In this document: piece by piece, positions 22,942 to 35,092 of the stretch
Layout: every line of letters begins with the position of its first letter
Numbering within the stretch: position 1 is the first letter of the stretch
NCBI GenBank assembly: GCA_026545225.1
Contig: CM048851.1
Coordinates: forward strand, 34,933,956 to 34,997,955
Direction: 5' to 3'
Length of the DNA: 64,000 bases
DNA from: Cornus controversa
Taxonomy: Eukaryota; Streptophyta; Magnoliopsida; Cornales; Cornaceae
Made by a program: the position numbers and the translations under genes
Notes under the pieces: model-generated
Seen by the model: the letters and a program-made list of their open reading frames with translations, nothing else
The model's database searches: none
Told to the model about the DNA's origin: nothing

Positions 22942-23468
22942 CTGTAATACCCCGCTCCAACACATGGTATGATATTGTCCGCTTTGGGCCTAAGCCCATT
23001 TGAAGAGAACATACTACATATAAGCACATCTCTTTTTTCACACCCAGACGATGTGGGATTGAGCACCCTGTACCCTGTCAGTGTGGTAGCTCAGCCCAGT
23101 GTCTATCTTCGCACCCGCCCACTCACACCCGTCCACAAGGGTTACTACAATCCACCCCCTACAAGGCCCGACGTCCTCGTCGGCACACTTTTGGCTGGGT
23201 TCAGGCTCTGATACCAACTGTAATACCCCGCTCCAACACATGGTATGATATTGTCCGCTTTGGGCCTAAGCCCGCACGGTTTTGCTCTTGAGTTTTACCC
23301 CAAAAGGCCTCATACCATTTGAAGAAAATATACTACATATAAGCACATCCCTTTTTTCACACCAGACGATGTGGGATTGAGCACCCTGTACCCTGTCAGT
23401 GTGGTAGCTCAGCCCAGTGTCTATCTTCACACCCGCCCACTCACACCCGTCCACAAGGGTTGCTACAG
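22942..23468. repeat. tandem pair of a CTGTAATACCCC repeat
   Basis: CTGTAATACCCCGCTCCAAC starts at 22942 and again at 23219, a 277-bp step. Copy 1 ends GGCTCTGATACCAA right at the start of copy 2. Each copy includes GATGTGGGATTGAGCACCCT and GGTAGCTCAGCCCAGTG. Copy 2 keeps about 50 bp (23274-23325) that copy 1 lacks, and copy 1 keeps about 70 bp at its 3' end that copy 2 lacks. This repeat type is common between plant genes; I cannot give its class. Confidence 0.8.
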
Positions 23469-23741
23469 TTACGAATTAGTAAAACTAAAACAAAATTCAT
23501 AGAATGTAAATTTAATAAAGTATTAGAGAATAACAATATAAATATAACGATTTAAGGCCAAAGGTGTTGGGAGCAGCGGAAGTGAAAACAAAAAAAATCA
23601 ATCAATGACAATCATAAACAAAACATAAGATATACGTGGTTTAGCACAATCTGGCTTACATCCACGGATGAGAAGAAATTCACTATAATGATTTAGAGAT
23701 ATTACAATAGTAGAGAATACGCAAGACTGGACCGTATACGC

Positions 23742-24090
23742 AAGCAACACTTGGTGGGACACCAGTAATGTGTTCCAATTATCAGAAAATATCTATGGCA
23801 ATTACTCGTTCACAATCTCAGAATATGCATGATCGACAGCCTCCTACTCAAGACCAATAGGCTGAATCTGGATTCAAGGTCAATTAGAGATTGAATCTCC
23901 AAGCATTGTCAGAAAATGTTCAAAATTTGATCCAAAGGGTTGAAACTGCCAATCGAAACTTTTATGTAGCCCTTGAACCGATTCAAAACACCATGGAAAA
24001 TCTGAATGATTCTATGGTCGTGTTGTCAAAAAGGTTTGATCAACACCTTATGGCTTGGCCAAATGTAAATGATTCTTTGGTGCAAACATC
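23742..24090 (+). pseudogene. Ty3/gypsy leader and gag 5' fragment
   Basis: ACTTGGTGGGACACCAGTAA matches the sequence after the second gypsy LTR (GGTGGGACACTAATAGTG, 32661-32680), so this is the leader of another copy of the same family. It is followed by a 72-codon gag-like frame (23891-24109) that is cut off by the LTR at 24091. Confidence 0.6.
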
Positions 24091-25434
24091 TATTTGTATC
24101 ACAATCTAAAAATTTTCAGATTTAATTACTTGGTAGTGCTCCTAAGCAAAGTTTTAGTGAAAATTCTAAAGTGTTGATGACGTACCAAATTATTAAGTGA
24201 TCGAAGGGCAAAAATGAAATTGAAAGTGTGATTTCAATAAAGTTAAACAGTGTTAAAGATTCAGATAAAGTTCTAAAGTCAAATTCACATGTGGTTGGAA
24301 ATGTGGCAAAAAGGGCTGAGGTCAGAAGAACTGTAATGTAGATAATCGGTTATGGTTATCAACTTTCAATAATTAAGAGTAATTGTTCTTAATCACTTTC
24401 GACCGCTTGTCATTTGATAATAAATAGAAGAGAAAAATACCTTTACAAAGATTCAGCCACGTAGGAATGTCCTTGTTAATGATTTGAATGAAAAATGCAC
24501 AAGTATGGGTGATATGCTGATTTCAGAGGTTAAACAAGAGACCAAATTCAATAACTGTCAAAAGCGATTATCAAGTGGTCAAAAGCGATTAAAATATGGT
24601 TCAATCACATAATGATCATATGGTTCGGTCACATAGTTCGATTGCATCATGGCTCCATCACATAGTTCAGTCACTAAGGCAGTTTAGTTCAGTCACATGA
24701 TTTAGTCACTAATGTGGTTCATTTACATGACAAAATTAAAAATGCATGTGAAAAAAGACAAATCGGCAGATATAAATTTGGGATCTTATTTAGCTAATCA
24801 AATGATGACAAATGGAACAAGTCAAGAGGCTGAAAAATGATTTGTTTGGACAGTTGAGACTTTGAATTTGAATTTTAAACCTCCAATAATTGCTAAAACC
24901 ACATATGAATACCTGCAGAAGAGGCTGAAACAGGTCCTAGAACCAACATAACAAGTCTTTCATATTACACTTGTATTTCAATTCATATTGTATTGTACTT
25001 AGTTTTCCTTGCAATTTACTTATTGTATTGCACTTCCTTTCATTGATTAGCATTTAGTCTAGTATCAAACTCTTGTACTTTGTACAAAATCTACTGTTTG
25101 ATGAATAAGTGAATGTTATAATGTATTTCTTTGCATTATATCTTTCTTAGCTTTCATTCTTTCAATTAGTGTTTAAATAGGAGTAAATATTGTGGAACAT
25201 TCTTTATGTTCTACAGCTTTATTTGCTTTTATTCCCAAGTTACTATTATTAAAATCCTCTTAATTAAAGTACCAAAGAAGCTGGTAAAAGGGTTGATCTT
25301 TGCCTTCTCACATCGCTTGATTATTGTTAAGATCGATCGTGTCATATTTACAAGGATAGTTTGGTTTTTCTCGAACTGAGTCAAGACTGACTTTGGCATG
25401 CATGCGCAGTGAAATTTAAAGTTTAGACCAAATA
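24091..25434 (+). mobile_element. Ty3/gypsy LTR, copy 1
   Basis: About 1.34 kb, homologous along its length to 30167-32648 once a nested insert there is removed. It begins TATTTGTATCACAATCT (copy 2: TGTTTGCACCACAATCT) and ends AGACCAAATAACA. It contains a run of AGTTCAGTCAC-like short repeats near 24600-24720. Confidence 0.8.
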
Positions 25435-25809
25435 ACACCACAACAAGTTCCAGTGCACATTGGGTTTTAGCAATGTTATTACCATCAACCACAACTACAG
25501 AGATATCAAGCCTTGAATCAATAGTTGTTTAGTTAGTATCAACCAGAGGCTAATCAACAACAAGACTGAAGAAATATCAAGATAAGGTCTCCCAATCTAG
25601 TCTACCAGTATAATCCTTAGGTAATTCTTCCCCAAGGGGGGCATGCACATGTTAATAATTATGTTGATGTCAGTATTTCAGTGCCTTAACTGTAGGCACA
25701 ACAACAACAACTAATGTTGGTTAACAAACATCAGTTAGCCAATATTATTCAAGAAACTTATGGACCAACTTTAAGAAGGATCGGTTGTTCATCATACAGA
25801 AAACCATAA

Positions 25810-28800
25810 TGAAATACCCCCTACAAATTTCACGCATGAGGTGGCTAGTCTCACACATAGAACATAAGGGATATCTACAACTAATAACAAACAAGCATAT
25901 CATATAATGATAAAAGAAAAAGAATTATAAATGCTGAAAGGAAAGTCTAACTTAAATAAATTATAATGTTAAATAACATAGTACTAGTCTGAACGATACA
26001 ACTTGGAGGTCCCGTAACTCAATGACCCCTTAATTAAAAAATTATTTAAGTAAGTACTTTATGAAAATATCTAAGTTCCTACACTGAAGTCTGGTAATAA
26101 ATAGATGACCGTCATGCTCTACGAACTCCATGCTCTAACCTCGAGATAAAAATTGCTTGGGACTTGAAATATCAATAAAGTGGGTTAAACCCATGAGCAA
26201 GTTCCCTCTACTACCACCCAATCAGAGAACCGGTAAACATACCCTTTATATGAGAACAATAAAGACATATAGATATAATTATACCGTTTAGTCATTTAAT
26301 CTCCTATCTTAGAAATAACTAGAACTATGTTTTGAACCAATCTAACAATTATCACAATAAAAGTAGAACAAATTTCTAAGTTCAAACCATAGGCAATCCT
26401 AACTTGCCTGGACACACTAAGTTTTCTAATTAGATTCTAAGCAATCATACCATGCCTTCCTCTATTTATTCTACAAATGCCTTACAAGGTATTAGGCAAA
26501 CCTATCCTGCCTCCACCAATAATCCTTTTTCAAAACACCAAATTTATGTTTATATACAATTAAATATAACCCACCAGCTCATAAATATATCTCCAATTAA
26601 CCCTGTAACCCAAAAATAGAGGAGTCCCACATATTACACTAACCCATCAGTTATCTCAATACAAGTGCAGACTAGTTTTAAGTTTACACAAGAAGCAATT
26701 CTAACATGCTCGAATATATAACGAGAAATTTTCTTATTAGATATTAGACAATCCTGACATGCCCCAAATAAAATATAAAGATATCTTATTAGGAATTAGG
26801 CGATCCCGACATGCCTGACAATCCTAACATACCAAATATAATGTATAAATATCTTATTAGGTATTAGGTGATCCCGACACGCCTAGCAATCCTGATATGC
26901 CAAATATAATGTATAGATACCTTATTAGGTATTAGGCGATTCTGACACGCCTAACAATCCTGACATGCCAAATATAATATATGAATATTTTATTAGGTGT
27001 TAGACGATCCTCACACGCCTGTCAATCCTGACATGCCAAATATAATGAATAGATATCTTATTAGGTATTAGGCGATCCTGACATGCCTGACAATCTTGAC
27101 ATGCTAAATATAATGAATATATACTTTATAAGGTATTAGGTGATCCTGACACGCTTGGATAATTAACATATAAATAAAAATCTAACATACTTAAAAGCAT
27201 ACTAATTAATATCATGTAAATTTTATCGTCCCATTTATTAATTTAAACAAATAAAAAAAATAACACAACATACTATGAATGTAAATGAGTTAATCATACT
27301 CCCATAAACTGTTTTAAATACCATACAATTAATCAAGAACATTTATTCAAGTAAAGAAACAATTAAAGGAAATTAAATAATTAATTAAAAGAAAACCCCA
27401 CAATAAAGCCAACACCTCAATTTAAACATCAAATATCTAAACCTAGCTCTAATCCTAGGTTTCCATGCAAAATCTGCTTTTAAAAGTCTTAAATTATATT
27501 TCTGAATTTTTTTGGAATTTTCGGTAATTTAAAAATATTTTTCAAAACAAAATAAAAATAAAAAACAAAAGAAAAATAAAAATTCAATTTTGAACTGTAC
27601 TTTTTGTTTTAATTCTACAACAAGGGGAACTCATTTCATCTTGAAATTAATTACCCATGTGTATTCTATCCCTAAAAGATTAATTTGAATTTTTGGAAAT
27701 TTTCTAGAATTTAAAAGTATTTAAAAAAAATATTTTTCTTATTTTATTTTTTTTCAATTTAAAAATGATTAAAATTTTTTTTTAAATAATTTAGACTGTT
27801 CATGAATACTTGATAATTGAATAAGTTACATGATCTGCTTTCCACAACACATGTATTTATTATAATGAAATCCTAATTCCAACAACACAAGAAAACCTAA
27901 AAATAAAAGAAAACTAGTAGCATAAGAAAATTGCTAAAAACTAAACTTTTTCCAAAAATTCTTAAAAAAATAAATAAGAAATCTAATAATTAAAAACTAT
28001 TGAATATTAAATTTTAGCCAATTCTGAGTTCGTTTGGTCCGTGAACAAAATGCCCGAAATATTCAGTAGTCTTCCTATAGGATGAAAAAACGTAATTTTG
28101 GATACCTAAACAAAGGTTTTCGGTTGAAAAATGACATGGTTCAGTAGCAAAAGCTACTGGTTTTTTTTATTGGGTCGTTTCTGATTGAGAATGACTTTCG
28201 TGCGGTCAATATACGTTCGTCAAAAAATTTTGGACATCGACACTGTTCACAGAAATTAAATGTAAATACATACAACACGATTTAATTCACTACATATAAA
28301 TTCCATAAACGAAATCCTAGATTTTGGTCAACATACATATCTCCAAAAACAAAACCCTAGTTTCTATCAATTTATATAATAGAAACAAAACCCTAGTTTA
28401 ACACAATAAATTCATGTTTAATCAAAGAAAATTCCTTTAACATGCAATTAAGCAAAAATTCCAAATTGCTAAACCTAATCATGCATAAACCTATATGCAT
28501 ATACATGTATATTCACGAAATCAAACAATACAAATATTTATATATATTTACAAGTTCAAAGGGGAAGTGAAGAGATTGAACTTGCCTTGTGATATTGAGC
28601 AAAATCACATTTTCTCCCCTTTTTTGACGTCTACTGTTTTCTCCCTGTCTGTGCGTAGAAACACTCTGTTCGTAGAAACTACTAAATCGTAATTTATTTT
28701 CTCTTATTTAATATTCTAAATAATTAAACTAATAAATATAAAATATTTAGCCCAACTATATATAAATATATATAGCCCAGCCTAGCAATCTAGCCCAACT

Positions 28801-29053
28801 TGATAATAATTAAAAATAAAAAAAGGAAACACAACCCAAACCCTCATATTTTTATTTAAAAGAAAAAATTATATTTAAAACAAATATTTCACACACAATT
28901 AAACTCAATCAACACTTATCAACAATTCAAACATTCACATTAAACACATAAAAATAGGTATTAACAAAATTAATTAAAATATTTAAACAATTAAAAACCC
29001 AATGAAATAAATAAAAATTCAATTGAAATATCCTCAAATTATGGGGTATTACA
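25810..29053 (-). mobile_element. Ty3/gypsy solo LTR (3.24 kb), TSD CATAA
   Basis: On the minus strand it starts TGTAATACCCCATAATTTG and ends GGGGGTATTTCA, TG...CA ends with an inverted TAATACCCC terminus usual in plant gypsy LTRs. It is flanked by identical 5-bp duplications CATAA at 25805-25809 and 29054-29058. No internal region is left, so it is a solo LTR, inserted in the gag of the older gypsy element. Confidence 0.88.
26735..27165. repeat. 68-bp tandem repeat inside the solo LTR
   Basis: The marker ATCC(C/T)GAC falls at 26803, 26871, 26939, 27007, 27075 and 27143, exactly 68 bp apart each time. A partial first unit gives a marker at 26751. The unit contains TATTAGGCGATCCTGACA and CCAAATATAATG. 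Divergence is by substitution only, with no indels. Confidence 0.92.
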
Positions 29054-30166
29054 CATAACATGACTATATGGACCGAATTAAATTCCCAAGGGGCTATAGA
29101 GTCCCTAACTTCCTTACTTTTTCGGATGAAGATTCTACTTCGCATATTAGTCGCTTCACCATTCAATGTGGTGAAGTTGGAGTAGATGAACTGCTAAAGT
29201 TGAGATTATTTGTTAACTCCTTAATGAGAAAGGCATTCTCATGGTGTATTAATTTACCAGCCAATTCGGTCTTTACTTGGCAACAATTGGAAGAAATGTT
29301 TCATGCCCAATTTTATAAGACTAAACCAGAGTAGTCGATGGATGATTTGTCTAGGTTATCTCAGTTGGTTAGAGAAACTATTAAAGCCTACATTGCTAGG
29401 TTCAAAAAGGCAAGACATAGATGCCAAGTAAAATTATTGGAGACTTAGCCTTGAATGGTTTAGACTTTAAATAAGTAAAACGTTTGAAGGCATGAAATTT
29501 AGAGACTTATTTCAATTGGCTTCTAGTGCCACTAGGTATGAGAAAGTCTTTAAAGAAGAGCAAGATAAAAGGATTGCCTCAAAAGGGACCTATTATGGGA
29601 CCTTAAATATGAAATTCACTTCGCAGAGGCTAAAATTAGCCTTGAAGTTGATGCCGCTGAAATCATAGCTAAGAAACCTCATGTTTGTCGGGCATTAATG
29701 ACGCTAGTAGAATCTTTTAGTGTTGCTCAACCGTCGAGTTTAACGGTTAAAAGATTTTTAACAAAAAGTGGCAAACAATACATTTTTGACATAACAAAAG
29801 TGGATGAGATTTTTGATCATATGTTGGCTGATAAAGTGATCTGTCTCTCGAAGGGACCCAAAAATTCTTCAATGGATGAATTATAAGAATTTTTTTTATT
29901 ATAAATGGCATAATTCTTATCGACATACCACTAATAATTGTGTGATTTTTCATGAAAAATTTAAGAATTTGATTGAGAAAGGGTTGCTCAGATTTTCTAA
30001 AAGGAGGCCATGGAAATTCCCGTTCGATCAAGGAGGACCCATTGGAATTTTCAACCACTGGGGCTACTAGGGAGCAATTGGTCATTATCACCGATTTAAA
30101 TTCTGATTATAAATTTAGCTCTTTAAAAATTCAGCTTGCTCTCATTTTCAAAGAGCTAGGGGGTAT

Positions 30167-32648
30167 TGTTTGCACCACAATCTGAAATTTTTTAGATTTA
30201 ATTACTGGCAGTGCTCTTGAGCAAAGTTTTACTAAAATTTCCTAGTGTTGATGAGGTGCTGAATTATTAAGTGGTCGAATAACAAAAATTGAATTGAAAA
30301 CATGATTTCAATAAAGTTAAATATGTGTTGAAGATTCAAGAAAAGTTTTAAAGTTGAATTCACATATGGTTGGACATGTGCCAAAATGTGTTGAGGTTAG
30401 AAGGGCTATTATGTAGATAATCGTCTATGGTTATTAACTTTCAGCATTTAAGAGTAATTGTTCTTAATCACTTTTAACTTCTCATCGTTTGGTTATAAAT
30501 AGAAGAGAATAAAATCTTTACAAAGATTCGGCTATGTAGGAATGTCCATGGTGATGATTTAAATGAAAATGCACAAGTATGGGTGAGGTGCTGATTTTAG
30601 ATCATTTTTGAAAGTGATTTTGGAGCAGTCAAAAGCGATTAAATTATGGTTCAATCACAGGATGATCCTGTGGTTCAGTCACTAATGTGATTCAGTTCAG
30701 CCACATGATAGCTTAATCACATGGTTCATCACTAATATGATTCACTTCAGCCATATGATGGCTTAGTCATATGGTTCAGTCACTAATGCAGTTCAATTCA
30801 GTCACATGATGATTCGGTCACATAATTTAGTCAATAATACGGTTCAGTCACATGATGAAATAAAAAATGCATGTGAAAGAAGACAAAACAACAAATACAA
30901 GTTTGGGATCTTATTTAGCCAATCAAATGACGACAAATGGATCAAGTCAAGAGGATGAAGGATGATTTGTTTGGACAGTTGGAAGTTTGAATTCCAATGA
31001 ATAACTTCCCATAATTGCTAAAACTCACCTATAAATACATGCAAAAGGGACTGAAACAGAGGTTCCACAACTAACACAACAAATCTTTCAAATTATACTT
31101 GTACTTCAATTCGTATTGTATCATATTGTTGACACCTAAAAGTGACGCCAAATGCTTGCCACTTTGGTGATAGTTGGGGAGATTAAGATTTTGATATGTG
31201 AATATTAATCCTAATAATGTCTTATACATAAAAATTGTGTCACTTACATTTAAGGAGCTGAAGTTTTGTTTAAGAGATATACTCAAGTGTATAACTTCAG
31301 TTGGGACTCTTCCAAAGGAATATTAGAGGTTGATTGGTGGTGGACTCTTGAAGATGGATAAAGATAAACTTTAGAAGGATAATGTAGTGATGAATCTTAT
31401 CATCAGGATATTACATTGGAGTTGTTTATATATGTGTGTGTGTGTGTGTTTTGCTAGACTCTACATAATCTTATGTTATGTTACATTGATGGGAGGACTT
31501 TTAGTAGGCTGAGGACTTTGTAGAAACTAAAGCAATGAAATTGCATTAGGTTATCACTTACAAAATAAGTTGAATATGAGAGTTTGAATATGATTGGGAT
31601 ACTAGAAAGCTGAAGTTGGAAGGCTACAGTGATGGGAATTGAAAACACATTGCATAAGGATATGCACTATTTATTTCTTTTTGTATTTCTATTTTTATCT
31701 TGTAACTAGATGTCAGGAAGTTAGTTGTACTAAATTCCTATAAATAAAATAAAGGAAATCCTAGTTCAGGGTTCCACAACCACTTCACAAACATTATATT
31801 ACGTACAATTCTTCTCAATCACAATATTCTCACAGAATACTACTCTTATCTCTCCTTACTCTACATCTCCCTCATACTTGCTTGTTCCCTACCTCCTCTA
31901 ATCAGTCAGTCTGTCTACATCTCCCTCCTTGCTATCTTCCTCTTTCTACCTTTCTTATTGCTACGATTATCTCACAATTCTTTGTGCACTCTAAAGTCCT
32001 CTTTATTGAGGCAAAAAAGAACTCAATAGAGAGTTTGATATTCTCTCTCCTTAGCCAATCGTCTGATCCAACACAATACTCAAAAGAGATACTGTGTTAG
32101 ACCAACTTATTCACTCATTGAGCCGATCACACGGCTTTGGCACGTCTATACACACACTGACAATATAATCGGTCTACTTAGTTGATTAATTGATCGAACA
32201 CATACTTACTTTCTTTTACAATTTCTTTATTGTATTGTATTTCTTTTCTTAGATTAACACTTAGTTAATATCAAATTCTTGTACTTTTTACAAAACCCAC
32301 TGTTTGAATAATAGAGTGAATATTACGATATCATAACTTTCTTTGCTTGTGTTCTTTCCATTAGTGTTTGAATAGGAGTGAATATTGTGGCACTATCTAT
32401 GTGTTCTACAACTTTTTTTTGTTTTTATTCTCAAGTTACTGTTATTGAAATCCTCCTTATTGAAGTACCAAAGAATCTAGCATAATGGCTAGTCCTTACC
32501 TTGTCACATCGCCTGATCATTGTTAGGACCAATTTGATCCTAGTGACCGATCGTGTCATTTACTCATGGATAGTTTGATTTTTTCTGAATTGAGTCAAGA
32601 CTGACTCTGGCATGCCTGCACAATCAAATTTAAAGCGTAGACCAAACA
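30167..32648 (+). mobile_element. Ty3/gypsy LTR, copy 2 (contains a solo LTR)
   Basis: Homologous to 24091-25434; without the nested insert (31127-32200 plus one 5-bp duplication) it is about 1.40 kb. It follows a polypurine-like GAGCTAGGGGGTA. It ends ACCAAACA and is followed at 32650 by TTTGGCACGTCCGGTGGGAC, the leader seen in gypsy elements. Confidence 0.8.
31127..32200 (+). mobile_element. solo LTR (1.07 kb) nested in gypsy LTR copy 2
   Basis: Begins TGTTGACACC and ends GATCGAACA. The flanks are CATAT (31122-31126) and CATAC (32201-32205), a 4/5 target-site duplication. Removing it restores continuity with LTR copy 1. Confidence 0.75.
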
Positions 32649-32649
32649 A

Positions 32650-32671
32650 TTTGGCACGTCCGGTGGGACAC
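32650..32671 (+). other. gypsy primer-binding/leader segment
   Basis: TTTGGCACGTCCGGTGGGAC directly after the LTR end resembles the tRNA-primer site found behind many plant gypsy LTRs (usual form TTGGCACGCCCGGTGGGAC). Only about 100 bp of interior follows before unrelated sequence. Confidence 0.55.
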
Positions 32672-33480
32672 TAATAGTGTGTTCCAATAGAATATGGTGG
32701 TATCGGGCCTTTTAAAGTTCCTAATCCACCACTTAGCACATGCAACTACTAGAAAATTTTCTCAGGTGTCAAGTGACACTTTTTTATTTAAATTATATTA
32801 ATGCACTTAATCAAATAAGCATTTAATTTAAGGTAAGTTACCTAGACCCCCTTGAGATTTTGCTTTATTACTCTTGAATTAAACTTGTAAAAAATGTTTG
32901 GTATCCCTTGAGGTTTGTTTGACATATCTATGACCTTTCCACCATTTGTTGACTGTTAGTCAACTTTAAAGACAGTTAAATAAATAAAATAAAATATCAA
33001 AAATACCCCTATGTCAAAACAAGCAAACCTCCAATTCATATATGGCGAAAACAAACGCTCGGTCACAATAATAGAAGTTTTTGTAAATGAGCAGAAGAAA
33101 AATAAACATCTCCTAAATGGCAATGCATGCAGTAGATTTGAATTGGGATTTCAGAAACTCAAGAAATGATTTGAATTCCAACTCCGCTAACTTTACCTTC
33201 ATTGTGGAGTTCTTTTGCATTTATCAATTCATTTTCTACAAAAAAAAAATAATTGTAGTGAGAAGCATAATAACCAAAGAGATTTATCATGGAATTAAAT
33301 AATGCTTCCAACCTTTCAATAGTCTTAAGCATTCTACAAGCCTTTTAACATAATAATTTAGATAGATTTCCTTTGATGCCTCAACTAATTTTCAGCCAAT
33401 CATCATTCCCAAATAATAAAAAAAAAATGCCCCAAAGAATAGAACTTCCTATCTGATTTTCTTTTTATTAGAGAGAAAAA

Positions 33481-33505
33481 GGGGGGGGGGGGGGGGGGGG
33501 GGGGG
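33481..33505 (+). repeat. homopolymer G tract (25 nt)
   Basis: An uninterrupted run of 25 G, flanked by an A-rich GAGAGAAAAA and TTGCAGAGG. It lies just left of the inner Mutator-like element. Confidence 0.9.
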
Positions 33506-34397
33506 TTGCAGAGGTAGGAAAAGAAATACGAATAATTTTACCTTTTAGGTAAATATCGCTTACCTCCCCTGAGATTTGCTAATATAACACAGTACATCTC
33601 TTCTACATTTCATAATCCCATCTACCTCTCTTGAGATTTTAATACGTGTAACAGACTCCCCCTTCTCGTTACAACAGTTAACGGAGACTAACAGAATTTG
33701 TTGACATCAGCAGTACTAAAAATTCAAAACCCAATTTTGCCCTTTTGATTTGTGAAAAGACACTTATAACCTCATTGACCAAACTAAGAATACATGTTTG
33801 ACCCTCTTTTATGTATTAGAAGGTACTAAAATACCATTTATACATATACTATATATATGTGTGAGTGCATATATAAGCTTCATTGGCCATTTGTATATTT
33901 ATACATACATTATATATATACATGAAACATGTATAATTGGGTTTAATCGATGAGATGGTGGATTCTTTTGTATATATATTCAGTGTGATATGGTTCATTA
34001 AAAGAGATATCAGTTGTTAATTTGATGTATCAATAGCGGATTTGAAGGAACCATAGTGTAATTACATAGAACCCTAGAAAACTTTAATTTGAAAATTTTG
34101 GATTTCAGCCATTGGCTCATGAGATTGATGGTACGTGTTGGTTTTGGGTGGATTAGGCGATGTTTGGTGGTTGAAATATGGCCAGAAAATATGGCAAATG
34201 TTACTAACCCCGTCCTGTGCAAGTTTCACCATGAAACCACCTTCATTAAGCAGAGACCCATATCTTTGCCACTGTTTGCCAGCATCTCTAATGCCGGAAT
34301 CACCATCTTCAAGCTAAAGCTCTAACGAACTCCAACAAACAACCACCACCATCCATATACTCCTATTTTTTGAATTATATACTTATATGTAACACTT

Positions 34398-34434
34398 CCC
34401 CCCCCCCCCCCCCCCACCCCCCCCCCCCCCCCCC
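34398..34434 (+). repeat. poly-C tract (18+18 nt) with neighbouring CA and CT runs
   Basis: Two 18-nt C runs separated by one A, followed by (CA) at 34439-34458 and CT-rich DNA to about 34630. It lies within the Mutator-like element, 0.9 kb from the poly-G tract. Confidence 0.9.
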
Positions 34435-34960
34435 ATTACACACACACACACACACACAAACCCCACTAGACCCCCCCTGATTTTTTTAAACCTCTCTCTC
34501 TCTTTGTCCCCCCCCCCCTCTCTCTCTCTCTCTCTCCAATATTTATCTCTCTACCCCTATCTTTCTTTCTCTCTTTTTTTTCCCTTTTTTTCTCTCTCTT
34601 TCTCTTTTTTAATATTTCTCTATTTTTTTCCCTCTCTCTCTATATCTATAAAAATAATTAAAAATAATAAATACATTTAATTTTAATAAATAAATTAAAA
34701 AAATAATAAAGTAAATGTTTTTTTGGAAATTGTTAGTAAATAAAGTAAATATTATCAATGAACAATGATAAAACTACTTAATAGAATTATTACGATTGTT
34801 TGAATTTTTTTTTTCTGTGTTAAAGGTTGCTCCTGTCACAAAAATTCCTAGGTCCGTCACTGACCGAAAGGAGTCATCTTTACCGAGCACCACGCCACTG
34901 CTGAGACCCATTGTTGCCACTAGCTTTGTCACTACCAAAATAGAGGACCCATTTCCACTA

Positions 34961-35092
34961 CCTCACCGTTGGGTTCAACCTCCACCACTTGCTCAGGTCA
35001 GTGATATATATATATATATATATATATATCACTGACCTGAGCAAGTGGTGGAGGTTGAACCCAAGTGGTGGAGGTTGAACCCATCGGTGAGG
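34961..35092. repeat. long inverted repeat around an (AT) core with a 20-bp duplication
   Basis: The arm from 34961 (CCTCACCG, GGGTTCAACCTCCACCACTT, GCTCAGGTCAGTGATAT) is repeated in reverse complement to 35092, around an AT run. The right arm has one extra tandem 20-bp copy (AAGTGGTGGAGGTTGAACCC), otherwise the match is almost perfect. Confidence 0.9.

Larger units (their letters stand above)
25435..30166 (+). pseudogene. Ty3/gypsy gag pseudogene, split by a solo LTR, no pol
   Basis: 25435-25809 and 29054-30166 form the interior of the gypsy element. The second part encodes a typical plant gag: FPRGYRVPNFLTFSDED, IARF-like repeats, WCINLPANSVFTWQQLEE, then ARFKKARHRC and finally YKWHNSYRHTTNNCVIFHE, a degenerate zinc region. 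A TAG follows FYKTKPE and several frameshifts follow that. Sequence runs straight from the end of gag into LTR copy 2; protease, reverse transcriptase, RNase H and integrase are absent. Confidence 0.8.

Noticed and set aside
22872-23454. several overlapping frames on both strands
   Set aside because: Come from the duplicated CTGTAATACCCC repeat and recur in both copies.
26735-27165. CRISPR-like regular repeats
   Set aside because: The 68-bp units are contiguous with no spacers, in plant DNA inside a solo LTR.
29747-30091. 114-codon minus-strand frame
   Set aside because: Antisense of the gypsy gag pseudogene.
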